From an uncultured Centipeda sp. (GTDB taxonomy: Bacteria > Bacillota > Negativicutes > Selenomonadales > Selenomonadaceae), in assembly GCA_905372865.1 (NCBI GenBank), contig CAJPQT010000005.1, positions 1 to 64,000 of the forward strand: a stretch of 64,000 nucleotides of DNA. Direction: 5' to 3'. Positions within the stretch are counted from its first letter, which is position 1. The number at the start of each line of letters is the position of its first letter. Positions 45,640 through 53,953 of the stretch are shown one piece after another. Below the pieces are notes generated by a model. That model had not been told where the DNA came from. It saw only the letters and a program-made list of their open reading frames with translations, and ran no database searches. The position numbers and the translations under genes were made by a program.

Positions 45640-46299
45640 ATGAAACACATCGTCGTAGACTTGGAGATGAACCCTGTCGCGAAGGAACACAGGGACATCC
45701 GCAGAAAACTCAACGGGGAGATCATTGAGATCGGCGCGGTTCGGCTGAACGAGCGCTTTGAACAGGAGGACGAGTTCCAGTGCTACGTCTGTCCCGAGTA
45801 CGGGACGGTGAAGAAGCATATCACCGAGCTCACGGGCATCACGCAGGAGAAAGTCGCGGGACAGCCCGCATTTTCCGAGAGCTTTCAATCGTTTGTCGCG
45901 TGGATTGGCGCGGCGGAGACGAAGATCTATTCGTGGAGCATGTCGGACATCAAGCAGCTGCGCAAGGAATGCCGTCTGAAGCTGCCCGACTTCGATGTGA
46001 GCTGGCTCGATGCGCGTTGGGTCGATCTGCAGCAGGCGTTTGACGACCGTCTCGGGCTGCACAACAGCCTCGCATTGAAGCATGCACTTGGCGCGATGGG
46101 GCGGAGCTTTGAGGGGAGTCAGCACTCCGCACTCGCCGACGCGCTTAATACGAGCGCCGTTCTTGCACTCATGCAGGACGACGCGCGGTTTCGCGAGACC
46201 ATGCGTCCCGTCCTCGAAATCCTCGAACCCAGCGAAGGGCTCTCCGACTCCATCGGCGAACTCTTCCCCGATCTGGAAAAACTGAAAAATAATCTGTAA
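45640..46299 (+). CDS. DEDDh 3'-5' exonuclease, KapD/DnaQ-like
   Basis: The 219-residue protein has Exo I VDLEMNP (Asp7, Glu9), Exo II near SWSMSDIKQLR and Exo III with QHSALADALNT (His and Asp), the DEDDh set of DnaQ-type exonucleases. It resembles the stand-alone KapD-like nucleases of Firmicutes, which act on RNA or DNA ends. I use the ATG at 45640 following TAAGGA rather than the TTG at 45634. It is flanked by its own promoter and terminator. Confidence 0.8.
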   Translation: MKHIVVDLEMNPVAKEHRDIRRKLNGEIIEIGAVRLNERFEQEDEFQCYVCPEYGTVKKHITELTGITQEKVAGQPAFSESFQSFVAWIGAAETKIYSWSMSDIKQLRKECRLKLPDFDVSWLDARWVDLQQAFDDRLGLHNSLALKHALGAMGRSFEGSQHSALADALNTSAVLALMQDDARFRETMRPVLEILEPSEGLSDSIGELFPDLEKLKNNL

Positions 46300-46306
46300 G
46301 GGAATG

Positions 46307-46340
46307 AACTGCCGTGCGCGCATGCGTGCGGCAGTTTTCT
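46307..46340 (+). terminator. Terminator after the exonuclease
   Basis: AACTGCCGTGCGC pairs with GCGTGCGGCAGTT around a short loop, followed by TTCT. Confidence 0.8.
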
Positions 46341-46352
46341 TTGGAGATATAT

Positions 46353-46381
46353 TTGACAAAATACGTAATATAACGTATAAT
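46353..46381 (+). promoter_or_regulatory. Consensus promoter with embedded operator of hicAB
   Basis: A perfect TTGACA (46353-46358) and perfect TATAAT (46376-46381) are 17 bases apart. The spacer contains the inverted repeat ATACGT (46361-46366) / ACGTAT (46373-46378) separated by AATATA, which overlaps the -10 box. That is where a dimeric repressor would block RNA polymerase, so HicB is the likely ligand. Confidence 0.8.
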
Positions 46382-46408
46382 AATAAGAAAACGAAAGGAG
46401 GGATGTCT

Positions 46409-46600
46409 ATGCCCATGACGCCGAAGGAAATGATTCGTCTCCTAGAACAGAATGGGTTTCGTTATGTTAAGAGCAACAATGGATCACATCAAAAGTATCG
46501 AAATGATGAAACGAAACGAACGGTCAGTGTTCCGGTTCATGCCAAAGAACTCAAAAAGGGAATTGAGCAGAGATTACTGAAAGATGCAGGACTAATATAG
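46409..46600 (+). CDS. hicA: HicA mRNA interferase toxin
   Basis: The 63-residue protein has the HicA double-stranded-RNA-binding-like fold with the GSHQKYR motif holding catalytic His27. It cleaves mRNA when free. Two in-frame ATGs are possible (46403, 46409); AAAGGAGGG ends directly before 46403, so 46409 with 6-base spacing is preferred. The hicB gene follows after about 40 bases. Codon use is more AT-rich than neighbours, a hint of transfer. Confidence 0.9.
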   Translation: MPMTPKEMIRLLEQNGFRYVKSNNGSHQKYRNDETKRTVSVPVHAKELKKGIEQRLLKDAGLI

Positions 46601-46641
46601 TACATTTAAAGTAATTATGGATTCAGTGAAAAGGTTATATT

Positions 46642-47043
46642 ATGATGAAGAAGATTTATTTTTATCCTGCGATATTCCAAGTTGAAGAGGATGGCTACTC
46701 TGTATTTGTCCCTGATATTCCGGGCTGTATGACACAGGGGGACACCATGGAGGAGGCTCTTGCCATGGTACAGGAGGCAATCGGTCTTATGCTTGAGGAT
46801 GTTGCTCCCGCAGACTATCCGGCAGCATCGCTGCCGCAGGATCTGGTACTCGAAAAAGATCAATTTGCACTCATGGTACCATTTGACAAACTTGCCTACG
46901 ATAAGAAGTACAATGCAAAAGCGGTAAAGAAGACGCTCTCTGTTCCAAAGTGGTTGGACACACTTGCAACAGAGCACAATGTCAACTTTTCCAACATTTT
47001 GCAAAATGCACTCATGCATGAACTTGGCGTGCGTAAGACATAA
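46642..47043 (+). CDS. hicB: HicB antitoxin
   Basis: The 133-residue protein has the HicB RNase H-like fold (FVPDIPGCMTQGDTMEEALAMVQEAIGLML) and a C-terminal ribbon-helix-helix-like DNA-binding part (VKKTLSVPKWLDTLATEHNVNFSNILQNAL). It binds and neutralises HicA and should repress the promoter at 46353-46381. Start ATG is 46642 or 46645. Confidence 0.9.
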   Translation: MMKKIYFYPAIFQVEEDGYSVFVPDIPGCMTQGDTMEEALAMVQEAIGLMLEDVAPADYPAASLPQDLVLEKDQFALMVPFDKLAYDKKYNAKAVKKTLSVPKWLDTLATEHNVNFSNILQNALMHELGVRKT

Positions 47044-47054
47044 GAAGATTTATG

Positions 47055-47091
47055 GAAGCGGCTGACGAAGGAGAACTTTCGTTAGCCGTTT
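47055..47091 (+). terminator. Terminator after hicB
   Basis: CGGCTGACGAA pairs with TTCGTTAGCCG (one wobble pair), followed by TTTTTT. Confidence 0.85.
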
Positions 47092-47100
47092 TTTGTTCGC

Positions 47101-47126
47101 AAAAAAGCCGCCCCAATGGGCGGCTC
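47101..47126 (-). terminator. Terminator of the tmRNA gene
   Basis: On the minus strand GAGCCGCCC pairs with GGGGCGGCTT, followed by TTTTTT, just after the CCA end of tmRNA. Confidence 0.85.
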
Positions 47127-47138
47127 AACAAGTCGAAT

Positions 47139-47490
47139 TGGTGGAGATGAGGAGAATCGAACTCCTGTCCGAAGATAATACTACATGGATTTCTCCGAGC
47201 GCAGTCTGTGCTTTTCTTTAGGAGTGCCGCCGCCCACAGACAGGCTGCGGCGCACCGATCACGATGGTGTTCCCGTGAGAGTTATCGTGAGATGGCTCTC
47301 GGGTATCCCGCGTTTGACCCCGATCTCCATCCGTGCGGGAGGCAGACGGAAAGGGGCTGGCTTAAGCCGCCAGAGCGTAGTCTTCGTTTGCTTTTATGTT
47401 TAAATAAAAGGTTCACCTTACTAACGGGTTGATGACCCCCCGGCTCGCTGTCCACATACCATCCATCCCCGTCGAGACCATTACATCCCC
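47139..47490 (-). ncRNA. ssrA: Transfer-messenger RNA (tmRNA)
   Basis: The minus strand gives a 352-base RNA with 5' GGGGAUGUAAUGGUCUCGACGG and 3' CAUCUCCACCA. The ends pair as an alanyl acceptor stem, and the T-arm GGAGUUCGAUUCUCC is present. The tag frame runs from GCA (47391-47389) to UAA (47364-47362) and encodes ANEDYALAA, ending with the LAA-type degron recognised by ClpXP. tmRNA with SmpB rescues stalled ribosomes. The gene has its own promoter and terminator. Confidence 0.97.
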
Positions 47491-47519
47491 GATAATGGAA
47501 GCATATGCGCTTGTTTGAT

Positions 47520-47548
47520 ATAATAACAGATCCTGCGCGGCGTGTCAA
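47520..47548 (-). promoter_or_regulatory. Promoter of tmRNA
   Basis: On the minus strand TTGACA (47548-47543), a 17-base spacer and TATTAT (47525-47520). Transcription would begin about 23 bases before the mature 5' end, leaving a short leader for RNase P. It is divergent from the lpxC promoter. Confidence 0.85.
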
Positions 47549-47570
47549 ATCGTGTTTCCTTTGTTTTTTC

Positions 47571-47599
47571 TTGCAAGAAGGAAAAATTTTTAGTATCAT
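47571..47599 (+). promoter_or_regulatory. Promoter of the LPS gene cluster
   Basis: TTGCAA at 47571-47576, a 17-base spacer and TATCAT at 47594-47599, about 40 bases before lpxC. Confidence 0.75.
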
Positions 47600-47637
47600 G
47601 TATACGGATTATAGTAAGTGTCCGAGGAGGATAACGC

Positions 47638-48462
47638 TTGCAAAGAGAGAGGACGCTGGCGTCGCGTGTGGTCTATGACGGCATTGGGCTGCACTCGGGG
47701 AAGCCGGTACATATGGAGCTCGCTCCGGCAGCACCGGGGACGGGGATACAGTTCGCACGCGCGGATCTGCCCGAGGCTCTGCCTGTCGCTGCGACGGCAG
47801 CGAATGTGACGGCGACGCTCCGCGCGACGACGATTGCTGCGGGGACGCTGAAATTTTTTACGATCGAGCATTTGATGAGTGCGCTCCACGTGCACGGCGT
47901 TGACAACTGTCTCGTCCTGCTCGACGCGGAGGAGCCGCCCGTGGTGGATGGCAGCGCGCGTACGTTCTTCCGTCTGATCGCCGAGGCGGGGACGGTGGAG
48001 CAGGAGGCGGAGCGTCGCGTGACAGTGATTGACCGCATCTACCGCGTGGACGACGGCAGCCACTTTGTCATGGCCGTCCCCCATGATGGTCTGCGCGTCT
48101 CGTTCACGTCGCTGAACGAGCATCCACTGATCGGTGTGCAGTACTACGATCTCGAGGTGACGCCCGAGGCGTACGCGCGCGAGATTGCGCCCGCGCGGAC
48201 GATTGCCTACGAGAAGGAGGTCAAGGCTCTGCAGGCAAACGGTCTTGGTCTCGGCGGTTCACTTGAGACGGTAATCGTCTATAATGATGAGGGATGGATG
48301 AATCCGCTGAACTTCCCGAATGAACTCGTCCGACACAAGATTCTCGATGTGCTCGGGGATCTGCGTCTCGCGGGAATCATTCGTGGTCATATCATTGCGG
48401 TTGCGTCGGGGCACGCACTCAATACGGCGCTGGCGAAACAGATTGCAGAGGAGAGGGACTAG
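47638..48462 (+). CDS. lpxC: UDP-3-O-acyl-GlcNAc deacetylase
   Basis: A TTG start at 47638 follows GAGGAGG. The 274-residue zinc enzyme shows zinc ligands His78 (IEHLMSAL), His233 and Asp237 (RHKILDVLGD) and the catalytic SGHALNTAL His259, matching LpxC. It performs the committed step of lipid A synthesis on the cytoplasmic face. This is the first gene of a 16-kb LPS cluster; fabZ follows after one base. Confidence 0.95.
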   Translation: MQRERTLASRVVYDGIGLHSGKPVHMELAPAAPGTGIQFARADLPEALPVAATAANVTATLRATTIAAGTLKFFTIEHLMSALHVHGVDNCLVLLDAEEPPVVDGSARTFFRLIAEAGTVEQEAERRVTVIDRIYRVDDGSHFVMAVPHDGLRVSFTSLNEHPLIGVQYYDLEVTPEAYAREIAPARTIAYEKEVKALQANGLGLGGSLETVIVYNDEGWMNPLNFPNELVRHKILDVLGDLRLAGIIRGHIIAVASGHALNTALAKQIAEERD

Positions 48463-48463
48463 T

Positions 48464-48904
48464 ATGACTTTGGACATCAATGAGATTCAGCAGATTCTTC
48501 CGCATCGCCCGCCGATGCTGCTTGTGGATCGGATCACGGAGCTTGTGCCGTTCAAATCGGCGACGGGCATCAAGTGTGTGACGATGAACGAGCCGTTCTT
48601 CCTCGGGCACTTCCCGGGACATCCGATCATGCCCGGTGTTCTGCTCCTTGAGGGCATGGCACAGGTGGGCGGCGTGACGATGCTCTATCCCGCGGAACAT
48701 CGCGGCAAGATTGCGTTGTTCGGCGGGATGGAGAATGTGAAGTTCAAGCGTCCCGTCGTGCCCGGTGATGTCGTCGTGACGAAGGCGGAGCTCGTGCGTG
48801 TGCGCGGCGTATTCGGCGTGCTGCATGCGGATGCGTACGTTGAGGATGAACTTGTCGCCTCGGCGGATTTCAAATTCGCGCTAAAAAATGGGGATGAGCT
48901 CTAA
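48464..48904 (+). CDS. fabZ: (3R)-hydroxyacyl-ACP dehydratase
   Basis: The 146-residue hot-dog protein has the FabZ active site HFPGHPIMPG (His49) with Glu63 in LLEGMAQ. It dehydrates beta-hydroxyacyl-ACP in fatty-acid elongation, competing with LpxA for the hydroxyacyl pool, which is why it is commonly embedded in lipid A operons. The ATG at 48464 lies one base after lpxC. Confidence 0.95.
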   Translation: MTLDINEIQQILPHRPPMLLVDRITELVPFKSATGIKCVTMNEPFFLGHFPGHPIMPGVLLLEGMAQVGGVTMLYPAEHRGKIALFGGMENVKFKRPVVPGDVVVTKAELVRVRGVFGVLHADAYVEDELVASADFKFALKNGDEL

Positions 48905-49076
48905 AATACAGTGATAAATGCAGAAAAACTGGACATAAACCACTGATAAACAGGAGTATTCACTGATCAAGACTGATTTTCAGAGGTGAAAAACAGCGCT
49001 TCTGTCGGATTGTATAAGAACAGAAAGTGGAATATGTCCGCCCCGATTTTGCTTGGGGCTGAAGGAGTTGAAATAG

Positions 49077-49889
49077 ATGACAGGCAGCAGCAAGGTACTT
49101 GCCTACATCCATGAGACGGCGGTGGTTGCGCCGTCGGCGCGCATCGCGAAGAACGTGGAGATCGGTCCTTACGCGGTCATCTCGGATCATGTCCAAATCG
49201 GCGAGGGAACGAAGATCGGTCCGCACGTCGTCATTAAGGAGTGGACGCAGATCGGCCGCGACTGCCAAATCTTCCAAGGTGCTTCGATTGGCGAGGTGCC
49301 GCAGGATCTGAAGTTCAAGGGCGAGAAGAGCTATACGTTCATCGGCGACCGTACGACGATCCGTGAGTGCGCGACGGTGCACCGCGCCACAGGTGAGGGG
49401 GAGGAGACGCGCATCGGCGACGACTGCCTGCTCATGGCGTACACGCATATCGCGCACAACTGCGTGCTCGGCAACCGCATCATTATGAGCAATGCGGCAA
49501 TGCTCGCGGGACACGCGATTGTCGAGGATGGTGTCGTGATCGGCGGCATGGCGGGTGTGCACCAGTTTGTGAAGATCGGGCGCAACGCGATGATCGGCGG
49601 AACGTCGAAGCTCGTGCAGGATGTCGTGCCGTTCACGATGGTGGACGGACATCCTGCGCGTGCCGTGGGGCTGAACAGCGTCGGTATTTCGCGTGCGGGC
49701 ATTCCGCTTGACGTGCGCCGTCGCATCAAACAGGCATACAAGATTCTCTACCGCTCGGGGCTGAACCTCACGCAGGCGATTGCGGTCATCGAGCAGGAGG
49801 TGGACTCCTGCGAGGAGATCGATCATCTCCTGCGCTTCCTCCGCAACGCGGAGCGCGGGATCTGCCGCGAACGTCATGAGGATGAGTGA
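49077..49889 (+). CDS. lpxA: UDP-N-acetylglucosamine acyltransferase
   Basis: The 270-residue protein has the hexapeptide-repeat left-handed beta-helix (IGPYAVISDHVQIGEGTKIG) and the catalytic His127 in THIAHNCVLGN. It places a hydroxyacyl chain on UDP-GlcNAc, the first lipid A step. The 172-base gap from fabZ shows no obvious promoter or gene. lpxD is absent from this cluster and must be elsewhere. Confidence 0.95.
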   Translation: MTGSSKVLAYIHETAVVAPSARIAKNVEIGPYAVISDHVQIGEGTKIGPHVVIKEWTQIGRDCQIFQGASIGEVPQDLKFKGEKSYTFIGDRTTIRECATVHRATGEGEETRIGDDCLLMAYTHIAHNCVLGNRIIMSNAAMLAGHAIVEDGVVIGGMAGVHQFVKIGRNAMIGGTSKLVQDVVPFTMVDGHPARAVGLNSVGISRAGIPLDVRRRIKQAYKILYRSGLNLTQAIAVIEQEVDSCEEIDHLLRFLRNAERGICRERHEDE

Positions 49890-49895
49890 GGGATA

Positions 49896-50702
49896 ATGAT
49901 GGAAAAATTGGGTCTGCTTGCGGGTGTCGGACATCTGCCCGCCGCATGTGCGCGCGCGGCGCGTGCACAGGGCTACGAGGTGCACGCGATCGCACTGCTG
50001 TCGAACTGTGATCCCGAGCTGAAGGATGCGGCATCGGTCTATCGTGAGATCAGCATCGGAGCGATTGCCTCCATTCTGGCGTATTTGCAGCAGGAGGGCA
50101 TCACGAAGGTCACGATGATCGGCAAGGTGACAAAGGAGCTGCTCTTTACGGGGCAGATTCAGCCCGATGAGATGCTGCGCGGGATGCTCATGCAGCTGCC
50201 GAACCAGAACGACGATACGATCATGATGATGTTCGTCGGTGCACTCATGAAGGTCGGTGTGACCCCGCTCGACCAGACGGCTCTCATCCGTCCGCTGATG
50301 CCTTCGGCGGGCGTGCTGACGAGCCGCGCACCGAGCGATGCCGAGCGTGCGGATATGGAGTATGGGCTCCAGATGGCACGCGAGATTGGGCGGCTCGATG
50401 TGGGACAGACCGCCGTGGTGAAGAACCGTGCGGTGATGGCTCTCGAGGCGATCGAGGGGACGGATGCGTGCATTCGGCGCGGCGGACAGCTCGCGGGCGG
50501 CGGCGCGGTCGTTGCAAAGGCGGCCAAGCCGCAGCAGGACAGTCGTTTCGATGTACCGGCGGTCGGGCTTGATACGATTGAGTCGCTCGTTGCGGCAAAG
50601 GCATCCGCCCTCGTGATTGAGGCGGACAAGACCCTCTTTATCGATAAGGAGCGCGCGATCGCTCTTGCTGAGGCAAACGGCATTACGATTGCGGCGATGT
50701 GA
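49896..50702 (+). CDS. lpxI: UDP-2,3-diacylglucosamine pyrophosphatase, LpxI type
   Basis: The 268-residue protein matches the LpxI (DUF1009) family: the N-terminal KLGLLAGVGHLPAACAR nucleotide-binding segment and the C-terminal GIEADK-like VIEADKTLFIDKE region. It makes lipid X by attacking UDP-diacyl-GlcN, replacing LpxH of E. coli. Tandem ATG codons at 49896 and 49899 are equally good. The position between lpxA and lpxB is as expected. A structured repeat follows it. Confidence 0.92.
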   Translation: MMEKLGLLAGVGHLPAACARAARAQGYEVHAIALLSNCDPELKDAASVYREISIGAIASILAYLQQEGITKVTMIGKVTKELLFTGQIQPDEMLRGMLMQLPNQNDDTIMMMFVGALMKVGVTPLDQTALIRPLMPSAGVLTSRAPSDAERADMEYGLQMAREIGRLDVGQTAVVKNRAVMALEAIEGTDACIRRGGQLAGGGAVVAKAAKPQQDSRFDVPAVGLDTIESLVAAKASALVIEADKTLFIDKERAIALAEANGITIAAM

Positions 50703-51070
50703 GCTTTTGTGTTGTAAATTCGTGGTGCATATCCCACGCGAACGCCTCGTTACGCAAGTGATCGCGTGCTCGTTCGCCTAAATACCGGCGCACTTCTTAA
50801 ACGCGCTACGCTTGAACGAAAGAAGTACGCCGGGGGCGAGTCGCCCGAGCGGTCAACGTCATCCAATCACACATTGCTATCGCTCGTGTTCTTGGGACGT
50901 TTTCCCATACGACCTGTTTCCCAAGCATCTTCGTCCTACGGACTTGATTCTTGGACAGGTCAGCATTTCCTCACTTGCTCCACTAGGGTTCGCTTTGGGA
51001 TATTGCACTGCAATATCCGATGCCGTACGATTCAATCACATTCCACTGCATAGAAGGAGGTCTTGCCCAC
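50703..51070. other. Intergenic region lpxI-lpxB, occupied by a structured repeat
   Basis: Apart from repeat copy C (50725-51008), it holds the AAGGAGG ribosome site of lpxB at 51054-51060. A short palindrome GGATATTGC/GCAATATCC at 50999-51018 uses one arm of the repeat, so the arm could pair locally or with the far end. Confidence 0.6.
50725..51008 (-). repeat. Structured intergenic repeat, copy C (with inserted domain)
   Basis: A 284-base copy read on the minus strand. Outer arms GTGCATATCCC and GGGATATTGCAC pair. The inner pair is GCAAGTG/CACTTGC, where copies B and D have GCAAGCG/CGCTTGC. Compared with copy A it has about 110 extra bases on the left-arm side, from roughly 50855 to 50965. 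These fold on their own: GACCTGT (50911) with ACAGGTC (50955), CCAAG with CTTGG, and an inner GTCC-TAC-GGAC hairpin at 50933-50943. Confidence 0.8.
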
Positions 51071-52204
51071 TTGAAAATCATGCTTTCGGCGGGGGAGACC
51101 TCGGGTGATCTTCACGGAGCAGCGCTTGCACGTGAACTACGTGCGCTGGATCCCTCTGTCTCACTGATTGGCTTCGGCGGGGCGGAGATGGAGGCGGCGG
51201 GCGTTGTCCTTCGCCAGAACTATGCAGACTATAACGTGATGGGCATTTCGGCGGTTCTGTTGAACCTACGACGCATTTTTGCCCTCCTCAATGACCTCAC
51301 GCGGCTCATGGAGGAGGAGCATCCGGATGTGCTCGTCATCATCGACTATCCGGACTTTAACTGGCGGCTCGTAGCGCGGGCGAAAGAGCGGGGGATCCCC
51401 GTTTTTTCTTATATTCCGCCCTCTGCGTGGGCATGGCGCAAGGGACGTGCAAAGTCCTGCGCCGCACTTGCCGATGAGATCGTTGCGATCTTTCCGCATG
51501 AACTGCCGCCGTACGAGGCGGCGGGTGCGAATATCTCCTTCGTCGGCAACCCTCTCATCGACACGGTGCACGCGGAGATGAGCGAGGAGGAGGCGCGAAG
51601 CCGCTTTGGCATCGGTGCGGATGATGTACCGATCCTCCTGATGCCCGGCAGCCGCCGCGAGGAGATTGAGCGACTGCTCCCGCCCATGCTTGGCGCAGCG
51701 GAACTGCTCGCGGAAAGGAATGCGGCACGCCGTTTCTTCCTGCCTGTGGCGGGCGGTGTGGATGAGGAACGCATCAGGGCGCACCTTGCCGCCTCCTCTG
51801 TGGAGGTCATGCTCACCCATGACGCACGCTATGCACTGATGGGCATCGCGCGCGCGGCAATCGCAGCGTCGGGAACGGTCATCATGGAGGCGGCGATTAT
51901 GGGGCTGCCTGCCGTTGTCCTCTACCGTATGTCCGCGCTCTCCTACCTCGTGGGGCGGCTGCTCGTCGACGTGCCGCGCTTCTCGTTGCCGAATATTCTT
52001 GTCGGAGAAACGTTTGAGACGGAGCTCCTGCAGGACGCAGTGCAGCCGGAACGTATCGCCGAGGCGATGGAGCGGATCATCGCAGACGGTACGGAGCGTG
52101 ACTATGTGACGGAGCGCCTTGCGCGTGCCGTCGCGCTCCTCGGAGAGCCGCACGCCGCCCGCCGCGTCGCAGAGAAGATTCTCGCGCTGGGAAAGCACGC
52201 ATAA
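51071..52204 (+). CDS. lpxB: Lipid-A-disaccharide synthase
   Basis: The 377-residue GT19 enzyme starts LKIMLSAGETSGDLHGA from TTG at 51071. Further family motifs are IDYPDFNWRLVARAKERG, YIPPSAWAWRKGR and LLMPGSRREEIERLLP. It joins lipid X with UDP-diacylglucosamine. Upstream in-frame codons at 51020 lie in the ribosome site, and the family N-terminus fixes the TTG, which has AAGGAGG about 10 bases ahead. Confidence 0.95.
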   Translation: MKIMLSAGETSGDLHGAALARELRALDPSVSLIGFGGAEMEAAGVVLRQNYADYNVMGISAVLLNLRRIFALLNDLTRLMEEEHPDVLVIIDYPDFNWRLVARAKERGIPVFSYIPPSAWAWRKGRAKSCAALADEIVAIFPHELPPYEAAGANISFVGNPLIDTVHAEMSEEEARSRFGIGADDVPILLMPGSRREEIERLLPPMLGAAELLAERNAARRFFLPVAGGVDEERIRAHLAASSVEVMLTHDARYALMGIARAAIAASGTVIMEAAIMGLPAVVLYRMSALSYLVGRLLVDVPRFSLPNILVGETFETELLQDAVQPERIAEAMERIIADGTERDYVTERLARAVALLGEPHAARRVAEKILALGKHA

Positions 52205-52226
52205 TATATTTTCCATTAGGAGAACT

Positions 52227-53951
52227 ATGAAGAATTATACGAGACTGCTCGCCTACATGCGCCCGTACGTGAACAAATTTGTGCTCGCGATCGTGTGCAT
52301 CATCCTCGCCTCAGGGGCGAACCTCTATGTCCCGTGGATCATCAAGGACATGATCGACGACGTGCTTGCCGATAAGAATATGGCGCTTCTCAACGCCATC
52401 TGCATCGGTATCGTCGTCATCTTCTTCCTGCGCGGGATTTTTTACTTTGGGCAGTCCTACCTCGTCTCCTACATTGGGCAGAAGGTCATCATCGACGTGC
52501 GCGAGGTCATGTTCCGCAAGTTCCAGCGGATGCCGCTTGCATACTACGACCGTCACCAGACGGGCGAGATCATGAGCTACGTCACGAATGATGTCGCCGC
52601 GATCCAGTCCGCGCTCGTGGACAATCTCATCGACCTCGTGACGGAGGGGTGTATCCTCATCGGATCGCTCGTCCTCATGTTCTACCTCGATTGGAAGCTC
52701 TCGCTCCTAACCCTCGTTGTCATCCCGATGGTCGGGCAGGCGATGAAGATCTTCGGACGCAAGATCAAGAAGTCAAGCAACGTCATCCAGGAACGCCTTG
52801 CCGAGATCACCGCGCTCCTGCAGGAGAGCTTTTCCGCGACGCGCGTCGTGAAATCCTTTGTGCGCGAGGACTACGAGATCGACCGCTTTGTCCGCAGCAA
52901 TCACCGTAATTTCGAGGCGGTGATGAAAAACGTCCAGCAGACGAGCATGCTCACGCCGACGGTCGAGTTCCTCGCGGCGATCGCGGTCACGTTCATCGTC
53001 TGGTTCGGCGGCTATGAGGTTGTCAATGGCGAGATTACAGCGGGCGCGTTCGTTGCGTTCCTGACCTACGCCGTCAACCTCGCAAATCCCGTCAAGCGTC
53101 TCTCGCGCATCTACGGCAACCTCCAGAAGGCGATGGCAGCGGTCGACCGTGTGTTCACGGTCGTCGACCTTGAGGAAAGCATCACGGACAAGCCCGATGC
53201 GAAACCGCTCCCGCCTGTGGAGGGACGTGTGCGTTTTGAAAACGTCACCTTCTCCTACAAGGAGGGACGGCGTGCGCTCGACGGTATTACGCTTGAGGCG
53301 GCACCGGGCGAGATGATCGCCTTCGTCGGACCCTCTGGTGCGGGCAAATCCACGATTGCGAACCTCATTCCGCGTTTCTACGAGGTGGACAGCGGGACGA
53401 TCACCGTTGACGAACATGACATCCGCGACGTGACGCTTGCATCTCTGCGCGGGCAGATTGGCCTTGTGCCGCAGGAGACGATGCTGTTCTCCACGACCAT
53501 CCGCGAGAACATTCGCTATGGGCGGCTCGATGCGACAGATGCGGAGGTCGAGGAGGCGGCGCGCGCGGCGAACGCGCACAACTTTATCATGGAGTTGGAG
53601 CACGGCTACGATACACAGATCGGCGAGCGCGGTGTCAGCATCTCGGGCGGGCAGCGACAGCGCATTGCGATTGCGCGCGCGATTCTCAAAGATCCGCGCA
53701 TCCTCATCCTCGATGAGGCGACCTCTGCGCTCGATACGGAGAGCGAGAAGATCGTGCAGGCGGCACTCGACAACCTCATGGTCGGGCGTACGAGCTTCGT
53801 CATCGCGCATCGCCTCTCAACGGTCTTTAACGCCGACCGCATCTATGTGATCGACGGCGGCCACATTGTGGAGCAGGGAACGCACGAGGAGCTGCTGGCA
53901 AAGGGCGGGCTCTACCAGCATCTCTATGACATTCAGTTTCGGGGAGAGTGA
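52227..53951 (+). CDS. msbA: Lipid A flippase-type ABC transporter
   Basis: The 574-residue half-transporter has six hydrophobic helices (about 20-300), Walker A GPSGAGKST (368-376), signature ISGGQRQRI (near 472), Walker B ILILDEATSALD and the H-loop VIAHRLS. It fits MsbA, which flips lipid A-core across the inner membrane, and its place between lpxB and waaA supports that over a drug exporter. ATG at 52227 follows TAGGAGAAC. Confidence 0.9.
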   Translation: MKNYTRLLAYMRPYVNKFVLAIVCIILASGANLYVPWIIKDMIDDVLADKNMALLNAICIGIVVIFFLRGIFYFGQSYLVSYIGQKVIIDVREVMFRKFQRMPLAYYDRHQTGEIMSYVTNDVAAIQSALVDNLIDLVTEGCILIGSLVLMFYLDWKLSLLTLVVIPMVGQAMKIFGRKIKKSSNVIQERLAEITALLQESFSATRVVKSFVREDYEIDRFVRSNHRNFEAVMKNVQQTSMLTPTVEFLAAIAVTFIVWFGGYEVVNGEITAGAFVAFLTYAVNLANPVKRLSRIYGNLQKAMAAVDRVFTVVDLEESITDKPDAKPLPPVEGRVRFENVTFSYKEGRRALDGITLEAAPGEMIAFVGPSGAGKSTIANLIPRFYEVDSGTITVDEHDIRDVTLASLRGQIGLVPQETMLFSTTIRENIRYGRLDATDAEVEEAARAANAHNFIMELEHGYDTQIGERGVSISGGQRQRIAIARAILKDPRILILDEATSALDTESEKIVQAALDNLMVGRTSFVIAHRLSTVFNADRIYVIDGGHIVEQGTHEELLAKGGLYQHLYDIQFRGE

Positions 53952-53953
53952 TT

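Noticed and set aside
50766..51053. A small open frame (NTGALLKRATLERKKY type) recurring in repeat copies A, B and C
   Set aside because: It comes from the conserved apical motif read on the opposite strand. Flanking residues are not conserved, the frame is lost in copy D and no ribosome site precedes it. The conservation is explained by RNA structure.
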